A stretch of 64,000 nucleotides of DNA from Pyxicephalus adspersus (GCF_032062135.1 NC_092861.1:138277725-138341724), one strand, 5' to 3'; positions 54,134-64,000 are shown, numbered from the stretch's first letter. Numbers and translations are program-made. The notes: generated from the sequence alone by a model not told the origin.

Positions 54134-54461
54134 GGTGCTGTGTGATTGTGCATGGGGCAGGCTGTGTGATTGTGCATGGGGCAGGCTGTGTGATTGTGCA
54201 TGGGNNNNNNNNNNNNNNNNNNNNNNNNNNNNNNNNNNNNNNNNNNNNNNNNNNNNNNNNNNNNNNNNNNNNNNNNNNNNNNNNNNNNNNNNNNNNNNNN
54301 NNNNNNNNNNNNNNNNNNNCAGGCTGTGTGATTGTGCATGGGGCAGGCTGTGTGATTGTGCATGGGGCAGGCTGTGGGTGGCGCTGTGTGAATGTGCATG
54401 GGGCAGGCTGTGGGTGGCGCTGTGTGAATGTGCATGGGGCAGGCTGTGTGAATGTGCATGA
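54134..54461. repeat. 24-bp minisatellite with assembly gap
   Basis: Units CAGGCTGTGTGATTGTGCAT plus GGGG repeat exactly on both sides of the gap. Two units near 54367-54438 are expanded by 12 bp (GGGTGGCGCTGT). Because 24 is a multiple of three, several frames stay open and give artefactual repetitive ORFs on both strands. Confidence 0.95.
54205..54319. other. Assembly gap (115 N)
   Basis: It lies wholly within the minisatellite, so the true array length is unknown. Confidence 0.99.
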
Positions 54462-55063
54462 AGTAAAGCACATTGCATATCAGTGGCATTTCTTGTATAG
54501 TTGCTAGATATAAAACCAGCCCTATGGTTACCTCTTGTTTGGTTCTTGCACTGTGTGTGGTGTTTGTTGTCACTGACAATTTGTTATTTGTGCATTACTT
54601 GTGAATTGGTAATTTGTATGTAGAGAAGAAGAAAAATTATGTATTCGGAGAAGAAACTAAAACTAAAGTTCTTAAGAATGTTGACAAATCTATGAAGAAT
54701 CACTTTAATTATCCCCAAAAAAGTTTGTCTTCAATAAATAAAATAACACATATAGAATTGCTACACATGCCATTTTGTAATTTGATGTTACTAAAAATTA
54801 TTTTCTATTATAATCTAAAACTGCTGTTATTTTCTAAAACCATTCAAAAGGATTCAACGCAGAACAGAGGAAACCCGGAGGCATTTTGTATATTTAATGT
54901 CCTCTGCGATGTAAATTCCTGCTGGTATGATTGTCAGAATAATTCTCTCTGACATCCACTGCAATTGAAATTTTAGTTTTCAATGGATTAGTTTAGTTAC
55001 TTCTGAGGGAATGGAGATACTGCAGCTTTCTTCCTAACATAAATGGCTTAAAGAAGATATAGG
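54462..55063. other. THADA 5' intron, unremarkable
   Basis: The 112-codon frame at 54614-54952 is AT-driven, low-complexity and resembles no known protein. Confidence 0.45.
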
Positions 55064-55342
55064 TAAGGCTGCGTATGTGCAATTTCCGTAGCTGGAAATG
55101 ATCTTTTATGATTGTATTCAGCAAGAAAAGACAGGTGAATGAACGAGCGCTGTACACACTGTGTCCACTCTTTTCTATGGAGAGGGGAGGGGGGAGAAGA
55201 ACTGATTGGTACCGGCTGTGCTGTTTTCCATTGACATGTATACCTGGCGTTCATGTATCCGCCAGGATGAATCCATGAACGATGCTGGGCGACCGACGTA
55301 CTTGCTGGGTTCTTGCCTCTTTCTCATGCATATGCAGCCTTA
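55064..55342. mobile_element. MITE, TAAGGCTGCGTATGTGCA family
   Basis: The ends TAAGGCTGCGTATGTG and CATATGCAGCCTTA are inverted. The core GCGCTGTACACACTGTG plus TCTATGGAGAGGGGAGGGG. It lies upstream of the first THADA coding exon. Confidence 0.78.
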
Positions 55343-55766
55343 TTGAACTAAAAAATACCTTGCCTTGGGCCTCTGAAAACAAGCAGAACTATTAGAGGAG
55401 GAAAAGGAAGAAAAGCTGAAAATATTGACCAAAGCAGCTCGCAGCAACAGAAGCAATGCTATACTTACCTCTCCACTAGCCTATGTAGCTCCTATCTTCT
55501 TTTCATTAACTGCTGCAGCTTCCACAAAGTTCTTCAGAATTTGACACTTGCAGAATTGTTTAAAAACTTTTTGCTGTGCTTCATGCTGCACTCAGTACTG
55601 ATGTAGAGAATAGGGGATGGAACGGCAGCACACATTAGGGGACACAGGGATGCAGTTACTGCTCTGTGAAATACTGTTGTACACATTTTCTGCGTTACTG
55701 TGGAGACAGTTACGTGACAAGGGCTTCTGAAATGGTTATTAATGTATACTTTTTTCCCCCATATAG

Positions 55767-55857
55767 ATACTGAGCTTGAAAATGGTCTTAAAGAAGAAGA
55801 AAGAGATTAAAGTTGATGCCCTGACTCTCGATGGACCCAGCATTGATAAACTTAAAA
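55767..55857 (+). CDS. THADA: THADA first coding exon
   Basis: The acceptor ends TATAG at 55766. Fifteen untranslated bases precede the ATG at 55782, and 25 codons plus one base follow before the donor A|GTAAGT at 55858. Because the exon opens only 15 nt before the start codon, an upstream non-coding exon is required. Confidence 0.93.
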
Positions 55858-56075
55858 GTAAGTCTTGGGTAAAAATTGGTCAGTAAGTCCTATCTTCTGG
55901 TGGGTTTGCAAGTTTGGGGCAGGATTCAGCACCTAACAACACTGGAGGCATGCAGGTCTGTATTGTCCTCCGAATGCCTTAACCCTAACTGCCTTTGAGG
56001 GCAAGTGTTTGCCCAACCCTAGCTATTCTAGGGATAAGTGCTAACCCGGAGTAAATAAGAATTATTAACATACAC

Positions 56076-56122
<47 letters not shown>

Positions 56123-59100
56123 AATATGTAAATTATATAATTGTTCAATTGGACCCATCATTACATCAACATTATGTGAGAAAATAATGTAAGAAAAATG
56201 TGCTCTATCTTACACATGCGTAGGGAGATTTGCACTCAGTTTCTTACATTTAGGAAGACACCTGCACAGTGGAAGTTTGGGAGGCGTTAGAAAAAATCCA
56301 GAGGGTAAAAGGTGTTGGACAGAACAGGGAGCCCTGGAAAGAATCGAGAAACCAAAACACTGCAGGAATTCCTGGGCATGGTTTGTACATGGATTGAATT
56401 TTTTTTCATATTGTGCCATGTCAATGGCAGCTTGCTGTACACTTTTTTTTTGCTGCTATATTTCAAAATATATTAAGGACAATTTCTGGGGCAGTCGGTT
56501 AACCTAAATTTATGTTTTTGGAATGCCGGGAGGAAACCCACACTAACATGGGGAGTAACAATACATGTTTTGATGATTTTAATATGTACTCTAAATAACA
56601 AATAACACATCTCCATACATCACATGTTTATACAGATTGTGCAGAAGGCAATGTAGAAGGTTTGCACTCTCTTCTTCTTCAGTGTTTACAGTTAAAAGAT
56701 GGAGTTCAGCAAATCCATTGCATCAAAAAGGTAACAATTGAAAAAATGCAGATATATTGTGTAAAGTTAGTTTGGCTTTACTGATCCTTTAATTCTTTTA
56801 TTGCAGTTTTTCCAACAATGGACTTTAAGGGTCAGTTACATCAATGATAACTCATTTGTATTGACCATGTAGTAAAACAGGTCAAGCGTCTAGCAATTAC
56901 ATCTAAATTCTAGTATTACCATTATAATCTCAATAACAAATTATACCAATTCTGTGATAAGGGCAGTATACATTATCTAGTAAATTTTATGTAGCTCGAG
57001 CTTCATAGACTGATACAGAAGTAGGAAAAGATAACAGATTCTAGAGCTGAGGTCCCCAACCTGGGGACCTGTTGGGGGCCGCAAATGACAGGAGGCAGAA
57101 ACACCGGTAGCGGTAGTGCCGTCAGCCTTCCCTACACTTCTCTAAAGCTAGTGACAGTGGACAGTAGGAGCGCAACCAGCGGGAGTGTGGGACGCTCTCC
57201 TCACACTGCTTACACAGGAGCTACTGAAAATAGCAGAGCAATGTATGTAAGGCTTACACTTCTCTGCCATTCCCAGCAGCTCTGCCACCTGACAGCACAC
57301 CGGCTTTTTTACACTACTCTGCTATTCTCAGCTAGTGTGCTGACAGGAGGCCGAGGTGCTGAGAATGTAAGCTGTACATATACCAGGCCATGGCAAAAAA
57401 TTTTTCTATGTTACCAGGCCCTGCTGTCAGAAAATTTGGGGATCACTGTTCTAGAGGCATAGAGAAACATAAGATAAGCAAATAGGAAAAAGGGATTTAA
57501 ATGAAAAAAAGAGAAAGCAAAAGAAAGCAGGCTGGGTTGTCTGTTTGGGTAGAAGGGCTGATTAGTTCATTCAAGGTCTGGGCAGTCTAAAAATAAAGCC
57601 TTTACTTTTTTATTACAATTTGGATGATTGATTATATTGCAAAAGAGAGCACTGGTTATATGTTCTTTAGACTGTAATCTTGTTTTTTTAGGCAATGCCC
57701 ATCTTGGAAAACCTGCCTGGCAGTTCTGTAGGTGCTGCAGAGCTTTACTGCTCTATAAGTGTTTTGGCTGAAATGTACTTTGCCGTTGACAACAAGAATC
57801 CACTGAAAAAGGTCTTGGCAAGGTAAAGCAAAGTATTGTGTATATAAATTTAATCCATGCTTGAGTAATGTCCATTTCTTCAGTGTTGATGGCTGCCTTG
57901 GCAGTTCTTTAGCCAGATTGCTTGATGCTGCAAGGTCATTATGAAAGCACCAGTAATTAAAGAAAGGTAGGAATTGGGACGCAAATTGTTTTCAGCCATA
58001 GGCTCAGGTTGAAGAGTCTGTAGCAATTTTGAGTTTTCTTTTGACTCCTCCTTTTGTTACTTGTAATGTCTGAAAAGCCTGCAATTCGATTCTGCCAATC
58101 AGACCTCAACATTATAGTAACATTAAAAGGTAATTCCACAAAAAGAATCTTCTTTGTCTGTGGATGGACTCCAGCATCTGGTAACTTGTCATGTATTAGT
58201 CTGTTTAACGTTTGGTTAATCTTCTTGTAAGAAATCACCATTGCAGTACCCAAGGTCCTCCAACCAAAGCATAAGTATTTGAAAACATTGCTCATCTCTA
58301 TTACTTGAGATCCGTGAAAGGAGTTTCCTCGAATGAGTTTGTTATACATATGCAGCCATAAAATACACTGTATTTTCACAGTAAAATTCAAGGATGTCAC
58401 AAAGTGTTTACATAACTTGTATGTCAATTGCTTTAATGTATTTAGTGGTTGCAGAGTAGAGGAATGTCTGCAACCATTATTGTAAAATCAGCAAAATACT
58501 GAAAAGTGTTAAAAACATTTAGGTTTTTAGACTTTTTTTCTGCTTGTTTATCACTGACTGGTATAGGTATGGGAAGTCCAGTGACCTATTAACCAAAACA
58601 TTAAATCAGTAAAATAATTTTTATCAAGAAATATAAAAAAAACAGCTTTGGTTGAAAAGTAACAGCAAATTCTTGTGATTTTCAGTGCATTAAACAGCAT
58701 TCCAGATTCATGTAAGAGCGATGTGATCTGTGCTTTTACCAACTGCCTAAAGAAGGATATTGCAGTAGAAGATGCAGAAGACTTTAGGAAAGCAGTGGAT
58801 AACGTGGTCTCTTGTATGGAGAACAGCCTAGGTAATAAACCTTCATAGATTGTCAGCAGTGCTGTATAGAAAAAATATTATTACTAACAGGGACCTTATA
58901 GTGGCTATTTATAGACAACCTACATTTAAAAATATAAATATTTTATCACAATACAAAAAAAAGTACCAGAAAAGTATACATACATACATACATACGTACA
59001 TAAATATACATACGTACATTTAAAGATAACACAATTTTGTTGTGCTGTTGGGATGCAGAGCCTATGGCTTTGGCAGTGAATTTTGGTTCCTTTGTTTAAG

Positions 59101-62100
59101 TAAGTGACATAATTTGCATAATTTCTGGTAGTAATATTTATACATATATGTATATTTTCTGTTGCTTGGAATACTTACTTTCTATGCTTCTGAAGAGGCA
59201 GACTTGTTTCAGTGAAACTCGTCGAGAAAGTATGTAAATACCTTGCCTACAGTGAGAACCTAATTTGATTGGGTTTTTAAATGGCGAAGGTCATTTTTTT
59301 TTTTTTCCCCCAAGGATTTTCAATTAACAAACTAATTGTGATGTAACTGTTGATACTGACAAACCTTCTCTGTGTTCTTGCAGGTAGCAGCTGTGTCATG
59401 AGCCTTTTACCAGAAGGTAATTATAACAGAACTTTATATCTATACAATCTTTTACATAATGATTTTTGTCTTTCAGTCCTGACAGCAGTTTTTAGCCTAT
59501 ATATTTTCTCTGTAGTTGAGTATAGAAAATGGAAAAAAAAAGCCATCAAATCGTTGGTTCACTTTGCTTTCTCATGATGTTTGGTCCAAAAGCAATTACA
59601 CGTATTATTATTATTAATATCATTACACAGGGTTTATATAGCGCCAACATATTACGCAGCGCTGTACAAGGTCCATAGTCATGTCAATACCTGTTTCTCA
59701 AAGGGGGTTAAATTCTAATGTCCCTACTATAGTCATATGTCTAAGATCAATGTTGGGGGGAAGCCAATTGAACTACATGTTTTAGAATGAGTACCCGGAG
59801 GAAAACCTGCAAACTCCATGCAGATGGTGTCCTGGCCGAGATTTGAACCTGGGGCCTAGCGCTGCAAAGGCCAGAGTGCTAACCACTGTGCCACTGTATC
59901 AATGTCCTTTACAGGAGGTAATTTTGTGTGCAAGTGTATAAACAAATCTTTTTAGAAATATAAACAGCTGTCACTTGTCAACATCCTGAAATGCTTTTCG
60001 CTTTCTGGGCTGACAAAAAAGTGTATAAATAAATATATAAATATTTTGCTATCATGGTTTTTTGGTTAACTTGATACAGTATTTCTTTTAGTTTGTGAAC
60101 TGATCCATTTTTTTTTCAATTTTATGTGCTAATTTCTTTTTTGTAGAAGATACTACTTTTTCAGAATACTTCCATCATCTTTTGTTTTCAATGCTTGCCG
60201 CACTTCTGATAATAAAGCCCGTTAATACCTGTTCTTTTGTTAATAACTGAACTGTAACTGAAATTACACAGGGGAAAGGCCTTAGCAGTAGGCGATCTAG
60301 CAAAATAGATAGTCAGACTATTCACAGCATAGCAGTAATAAATATGAATGAAAATATTATAACATAATAAATAAAAAAAAAACTTTTTAATAGAATCTGT
60401 CCCATACATACTGATCTTTTTGACATTCAAGCTGTTTTTGTAACTGTTTATAAGGAATGAAATAAAGCTACCTACTGTACTTCTATATGTGGATCTATTG
60501 AGTGCTGGATGCATGCTTGTTTTGGGATAGTTAGTTCCAAGATCTCCAAGACTGTACAGCATACACTTTTATCAATGAACCTGGGTGATCCAAAAAAACT
60601 GGAGTGGATCTGTTCCAGGATTGAAAACAATTGCTAACAAATAGCAAATGACTTAAACAAATCCATTCCAGGTTTGCTGGATTACCCAGCTTAACTGATG
60701 AAAGTGTATCTTCTCTAGCCTTGGAGAGCTTTAGTAAATCAGACCCATTGTCAGAAATTCTGAATTCTTTTGTCCCTAGAAGTCACACAATACTACTTTC
60801 AACCTGAACTTGGGTAAATGGACACCGGTGGACATAGTACTGCATCTTTCCCATGAGGACACACTTTGATGTGTGTACTATGAATTATTTTTATTTGAAT
60901 TTCTATATAGTTTCTGACAACGTACTCAAATACTTGTACTGAAGGTGTGCCACCTTGTGGACATTTTAGTAACTGTGCAGCTACAATGATTTTACTAGCT
61001 TGTTCTGAAGTAGACTCACAAAAACCTCTTTCAGTTGTGTTGAAAGCCATTATTGTTTTCTTGTTTTTTACAGTCCTTCAGTTCCTGGTAAAAGTTTTAC
61101 AATCATTTCAAAGTCAAAACAAGTGAGTACAACAATATTGTACTTACTAATTAATACAGAGCACTGATAAAATCTATTTATAAAACAAAATTGTAACTGT
61201 TTTCTTTTTCAGTATTGGGTGGATGGGGGGTGGGATGCATCATTAAATGCCAAGTATGTTTTTTTCCATTGGTCTGATCTATTGCTATGCTTTTTTTTTT
61301 TTTGCAAAAAAGGTCACTAAGAAGTATTTTATTCAAAACTTGGACCCAGTGTTCTCCCCGGCCCCTTCTTGCTGGGTGCCACACCCGGCACTTTTCAGCA
61401 ATGATCCAGCAGTTTTTGGGTGGTTGCTGAAGAGTTAGGTTACAATACAGGGGCTACCACCCACCTAAAATTTATTCCCACCCAGCTTTAAAAAAAGACA
61501 GAATGTAGTGCTGTGTTATAACATATACCAAAAACTAATAAAAAGCTTTTAAAGGTAGCCAATAAAAGAAGTAAATTGGTAATTTTATAAGGCATCTGAA
61601 GTATCATTTGTTTGTTTTTGTGCATAAACCGTACAATGGTACACAAACAGCAGTTCATACCATGCATTGCAAAAAAAAACAAGCAAATTGAATTTGCACA
61701 TACAAGCCATTGGAACAGAGAACAGGGAAAGGCTGAAACATATGTGATGCATATGGTGGTGCTTCATGATAACATATAATAAGAACTCCAAGCAAAACAC
61801 AAAATTGGGAGACATTAACACAGTGTTTGAAAACATGTTTAACAGCAAAGGCCACATTGCTTCTGTTTGTGAAATGCTTTTACCTGGAGTAGGTAGAGAA
61901 ATCCTAGCATACATTCCTACGTTCTTTTTGATTTGACTGGCCATAAGCTGAATGGTATATTTGACTGATTGACAGTTTTCAATCCATATTTTTTTTAAGC
62001 AGTGTGGGAAGAAATTGTAGGTGGGTGACAGCCCCTATATTGTGCCCCAACTCTTCAGTTACCACCCAGAAACAGACAGGTGGTTGCTGAAAAGGGCTGG

Positions 62101-63731
62101 GTGGTACTATGAGTGCTGGGTAACAAAATAGAACACTGTTCTGGTGTTTATATCATTTGCCCTATAGTTACATACACCCAAAAATATTGTTAAATTTGTT
62201 AACTTGTTATTGTGTTTTTGGTGTCCCTGCAATAATCATAAAATCTCAATCACTTACTTCTGTCTTTTCTCAGGAAAGTCCTGGGCGATGGACTTGCTCA
62301 GACACAGCTCATGCATGATCTACTAACCACAGTTAAGTTGGCTATGGTTCTACTACAGAAGTCCCCAGAGTCTGCTCAGAAGCCTCTGGGACTGGACAAT
62401 CAGTCTCTGTTATGGAAAGAAATGTGTGATCTCCTCTGTTGCTTTACTAACATTTTGCTGGATGGTAAGTCTGCATTATGTCCCTGGAGACTTTCTATTT
62501 GAATGAGTTTCCTAATATGAGGTTAACTTTTTGCTAATTAAAAGGTTTCAGCTTATACTGTTAATCAGTTTTAACTGTAACTTCTACAGTGAGGCTCCTG
62601 GCTGTCTTCATAGCTTTAAGTGACCTTTTTAAAAAATGTATTAAAGGATATGGGGAATATTTGTTAATTTAAATTATTCAAATAAATAGAACATGCCTAA
62701 AGCTGCTGGCTCCACCAATTTAAAAATTTGTACTAAGGAAACTTGTTGGTTGCCATAGTTAACATCCGTCTGCAAGCGATGGTTACTTGCCTACCTTTAG
62801 CTTCAATAAGTAATAAATCAGAACTGCTGATTTGCAGACTTGTGTCTAGTTTTTCAGGCTTTATGTTGCTGAAGATTTTAAATCAGCATGATAGTTAGGC
62901 AAATAACATTTTTAGAAAAAAAAAGTTTTGGCAGCCTACATGTTTTCACAGTATAGTTTGTCTAATGACCTGACTGGGCCAGGCCCCCAAAATCCCAGAA
63001 CCAATTATAATAATTTACTGTAAGTGGCTGGACCTGTTATGATCACAAGGTAGGTGTTCTTTCCTGCTCATGGTGCCTCCCAAACAGTGACCAATAGTCC
63101 AGCTATACCTGTCCTGAGTGCTTAATTCCATTAAAGAATTGCCCAAGCTTTAAATTCCAGGGGTTAGGCTATATGCACAAATTAGATGATTCCTGTCCGA
63201 TCATTGCTTCAGGGCTGGTATAGGACGAGAATCTAACATGTGTACAGCTCTCATCTGACGTCGTTCATGGATCCGTCTTGGTGAATCCATGAATGACGAA
63301 CTACAGCAATGTAATGGAGAGAGAGCATAGCAGGGTGCCGCTTGCTCGTTCTCCCCCCTTCCCGCCCTATAGAGCAGAATTGCGCTGTATGTACAGTGCT
63401 CATTCATGCATTGTTCAGTCTTCCTATCTATGTGTGCAGTCACCAGGACATATCCTTACAATAAACAGGAATTGGTTTTGTTTTGTCAGACACATTTTTT
63501 TGGGACATTTAGTCATTAAGACTTAATTTTTTTGTTCTTTCAGTTAAATAATTTCTAACTTGTAAAAAACTGTGGATTAATACAGCATTGTGTATATAAA
63601 CAAAGTAATGTGTATAGATTGCTTTCTCTATTTCAGATGATATTTTGCAAAATGTTCAGAGCACATCAGGAATGGCTGTCATTCTTTACTTAAAGACCAT
63701 GGTACAGAACAGAGAAAAACTTACCAAACTT
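55782..63731 (+). CDS. THADA: THADA, N-terminal 272 codons in eight coding exons (gene continues past window)
   Basis: Coding segments are 55782-55857, 56636-56730, 57692-57822, 58686-58831, 59384-59416, 61074-61122, 62274-62464 and 63637-63731. All seven introns between them have GT-AG ends, and the phases (1,0,2,1,1,2,1) join into a single open frame of 816 nt. The product aligns along its whole length with the start of vertebrate THADA: the lysine-rich start MVLKKKKEIKVDALTL, then LHSLLLQCLQLKDGVQQIH, NPLKKVLASALNSIPD, VLQFLVKVLQSFQ and QNVQSTSGMAVILYLKTM. Human THADA is about 1950 residues, so roughly one seventh is present. From family knowledge, THADA is a large HEAT/ARM-repeat protein, the animal counterpart of yeast Trm732, which works with the FTSJ1/Trm7 methyltransferase on 2'-O-methylation of tRNA position 32. 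This part would form the first alpha-helical repeats. The start is supported by A at -3 and G at +4 and by homology. No frameshift or stop is seen, so it looks functional. Confidence 0.96.
56079..56122. repeat. (TA)n(CA)n microsatellite in THADA intron
   Basis: About 18 TA units followed by CA units. Confidence 0.97.
56465..56555 (-). mobile_element. SINE body fragment in THADA intron
   Basis: GGGCAGTCGGTTAACCTAAA and GGGAGGAAACCCACACTAAC correspond to the middle of the tRNA-headed SINE; neither head nor tail is present. Confidence 0.65.
56636..56730 (+). CDS. THADA: THADA coding exon 2
   Basis: The acceptor is TACAG at 56635 and the donor AAG|GTAACA at 56731. The exon encodes the segment ending DGVQQIHCIKK, which matches the human DGVSQIHYIK region. 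It enters in phase 1 and ends on a codon boundary. Confidence 0.93.
57047..57448. mobile_element. hAT non-autonomous element in THADA intron
   Basis: The termini are CTGAGGTCCCCAACCTGGGG and TTTGGGGATCACTG. The 8-bp flanks TTCTAGAG at 57039-57046 and 57449-57456 are identical. The 125-codon frame inside is spurious. Confidence 0.9.
57692..57822 (+). CDS. THADA: THADA coding exon 3
   Basis: The acceptor follows a T-run and ends TTTAG at 57691; the donor is AG|GTAAAG at 57823. It encodes the helix-forming stretch ending NPLKKVLAS, nearly identical to the human protein at the same point. Confidence 0.94.
57957..58427 (-). pseudogene. Open frame with weak reverse-transcriptase resemblance, in THADA intron
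   Basis: This is a 156-codon antisense frame between THADA coding exons 3 and 4. The segment VIEMSNVFKYLCFGWRTLG resembles the FKYLG motif that follows the palm of non-LTR reverse transcriptases. The next 80 residues have the spacing of a thumb region (PQTKKILFVELPFNV). It may be the remnant of a LINE. No catalytic YxDD block is present. Confidence 0.35.
58686..58831 (+). CDS. THADA: THADA coding exon 4
   Basis: The acceptor is TTCAG at 58685 and the donor G|GTAATA at 58832. It encodes ALNSIPDSCKSD through AVDNVVSCMENSLG; the RKxxDNxxSCMEN pattern is shared with human THADA. Confidence 0.94.
58972..59018. repeat. (TACA)n microsatellite
   Basis: TACATACATACATACGTACA and variants. Confidence 0.93.
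59165..59240 (+). ncRNA. Hammerhead-ribozyme-like motif C (best copy), in THADA intron
   Basis: Stem I outer pairing joins ACTTACTTTCT (59173-59183) with AGAAAGTATGT (59225-59235; 10 of 11). It is followed by an internal loop, CTGAAGA (59190-59196), one extra G, stem II GCAGA/TCAGT with one mismatch, GAAA (59214-59217), a one-pair C/G stem III with a TC loop, and GTC (59221-59223). The order matches a type I hammerhead with minimal stem III. The extra purine after CUGANGA is non-canonical. It lies in the sense orientation 144 nt before a THADA exon. Confidence 0.45.
59384..59416 (+). CDS. THADA: THADA coding exon 5 (33-nt microexon)
   Basis: The exon is very short, with acceptor TGCAG at 59383 and donor G|GTAATT at 59417. 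It encodes SSCVMSLLPE. The frame runs open into the following intron, so an ORF finder would extend it wrongly. The phase joins exactly with both neighbours, and the residues fall where human has ASVNNLLKN. Confidence 0.88.
59600..59905 (-). mobile_element. tRNA-headed SINE in THADA intron (minus orientation)
   Basis: On the minus strand it opens with GTGGCACAGTGGTTAGCACT, then CCAGGTTCAAATCTCGGCC (B box), CATGGAGTTTGCAGGTTTTC, and tail GCGCTGCGTAATATGTTGGC with ATT repeats. It is the best preserved SINE in the window. Confidence 0.9.
60541..60747. mobile_element. Palindromic MITE (CTGGGTGATCC arms) in THADA intron
   Basis: The right arm AGCCTTGGAGAGCTTTAGTA / AAATCAGACCC matches 33108-33330. 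The left arm is diverged (GATCTCCAAGACTGTACAGC). Confidence 0.75.
61074..61122 (+). CDS. THADA: THADA coding exon 6
   Basis: The acceptor follows a T-rich tract and ends ACAG at 61073; the donor is AA|GTGAGT at 61123. It encodes VLQFLVKVLQSFQSQN, aligned with human VLHFLQKSLIEIL. It lies 1.7 kb from the preceding exon, across an intron that holds a SINE and a palindromic MITE. Confidence 0.92.
61347..62138. mobile_element. hAT-like element in THADA intron (792 bp)
   Basis: The termini are CAGTGTTCTCCCCGG and ATAGAACACTG. Large subterminal blocks are inverted relative to each other (GGTGGTTGCTGAAGAGTTAG on the left; CAACTCTTCAGTTACCACCC on the right; CAGGGGCTACCACCCACC versus GGTGGGTGACAGCCCC). 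No clear 8-bp duplication was found. Confidence 0.65.
62274..62464 (+). CDS. THADA: THADA coding exon 7
   Basis: The acceptor is TCAG at 62273 and the donor G|GTAAGT at 62465. It is the longest THADA exon in the window and encodes TQLMHDLLTTVKLAMVLLQK through WKEMCDLLCCFTNILLD, a clear match to the human TQLMNDLL and WQNMCGLLSIFTKVL segments. Confidence 0.95.
62465..63163. other. THADA intron 8, first part, unremarkable
   Basis: No feature recognised. Confidence 0.4.
63164..63440. mobile_element. MITE, reversed CTGTACATACAGC family, in THADA intron
   Basis: CCTATAGAGCAGAATTGCGC and TGTATGTACAGTGCTCATTC are the reverse complement of the core at 43920-43970. The ends are GGCTATATGCACAAATT and TATGTGTGCAGTCA. 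Confidence 0.7.
63637..63731 (+). CDS. THADA: THADA coding exon 8
   Basis: The acceptor is TTCAG at 63636 and the donor CTT|GTAAGT at 63732. It encodes DDILQNVQSTSGMAVILYLK, close to human DDLLQTVQSTSGLAIILFIK. It ends on a codon boundary. The next exon lies beyond the window. Confidence 0.94.
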
Positions 63732-64000
63732 GTAAGTGTCAATCTCAATAGACATTTCTTTTTTTGTTGTTTTTTTTTTTTTTTTTTTTTACAGGGAATC
63801 ATACTTACCTCCCTTCCAGATGTGTTTTGTGTCTCCCATGAAGTATGCTTCAACAAACAGAACTATTTGAAATAGCAGATTGAGGATGCTGTCACATTTG
63901 CCTGAGTGTGGTGGAGATATCATAGGTTGATAAAATGTCTCCATAAATATCACTCACATGCCCCCTTCTGACAAAAAATTAAGAAACCCCCCCCCCCCCC
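63732..64000 (+). other. THADA intron 9 start, poly(T) and terminal poly(C)
   Basis: A T-run at 63769-63790 followed by ACAG mimics a splice acceptor. The window ends in 14 C (63987-64000). Confidence 0.7.

Noticed and set aside
53949..54579. Long overlapping repetitive open frames on both strands
   Set aside because: They are produced by the 24-bp minisatellite (unit divisible by three) and by N bases; several frames are open at once.
57085..57462. 125-codon open frame in THADA intron, considered as an alternative exon
   Set aside because: It is fully contained in a hAT element with a perfect target duplication and shows no homology to THADA.
63769..63875. Apparent extra THADA exon after a T-run and ACAG
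   Set aside because: The translated sequence after the T-run does not match THADA and stops soon; coding exon 8 already ends at a good donor at 63732.

Overview
This is vertebrate nuclear DNA, most likely from an anuran (inference). It is AT-rich and intron-dominated, has two assembly gaps (runs of N), and is dense in short interspersed repeats: hAT-type elements with 8-bp target duplications, TTAA-flanked elements, palindromic MITEs, tRNA-headed SINEs, L2-like and CR1/L2-group LINE fragments and one Helitron. The repeat mix looks frog-like to me, but I could not run a database comparison. Nothing here is prokaryotic, and there are no operons or CRISPR arrays.

Two protein-coding genes are supported, in divergent (head-to-head) orientation. 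On the minus strand are the first two coding exons of PLEKHH2: the start-codon exon at 38337-38466 and the next exon at 7188-7250, separated by a 31-kb intron. The rest of the gene lies beyond base 1. On the plus strand are the first eight coding exons of THADA (55767 to 63731). They splice into one uninterrupted 272-codon reading frame with consensus GT-AG borders, and the gene continues past base 64000. PLEKHH2 and THADA are also divergent neighbours on human 2p21, so the window is a conserved tetrapod synteny block.

Layout: 1-38.3 kb is PLEKHH2 intron 3, exon 3 and intron 2, filled with repeats. At 38.3 kb is the PLEKHH2 start exon. From 38.5 to 54 kb is PLEKHH2 intron 1 or intergenic DNA; it contains a low-repeat candidate first exon and promoter near 47.8-48.1 kb, a cluster of MITEs at 43.9-46.4 kb, nested hAT insertions at 48.4-49.3 kb, a Helitron at 50.0-50.4 kb and a broken LINE at 50.7-53.5 kb. 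At 53.9-54.1 kb is a candidate THADA promoter and non-coding first exon (a palindromic YY1-like site plus strong splice donors), followed directly by a 24-bp minisatellite that contains an assembly gap. From 55.8 kb onward are the THADA exons.

The most interesting non-genic signals are three copies of a hammerhead-ribozyme-like motif (17.9 kb minus, 52.8 kb minus, 59.2 kb plus; the last lies inside a THADA intron); a hAT element that still carries an open 83-codon BED-type zinc-finger frame; a TTAA element sitting at the same internal site of two different hAT copies, which implies composite amplification; a run of consecutive perfect-to-near-perfect hairpins at 6 kb; and two LINE/SINE families that share one 3' tail.
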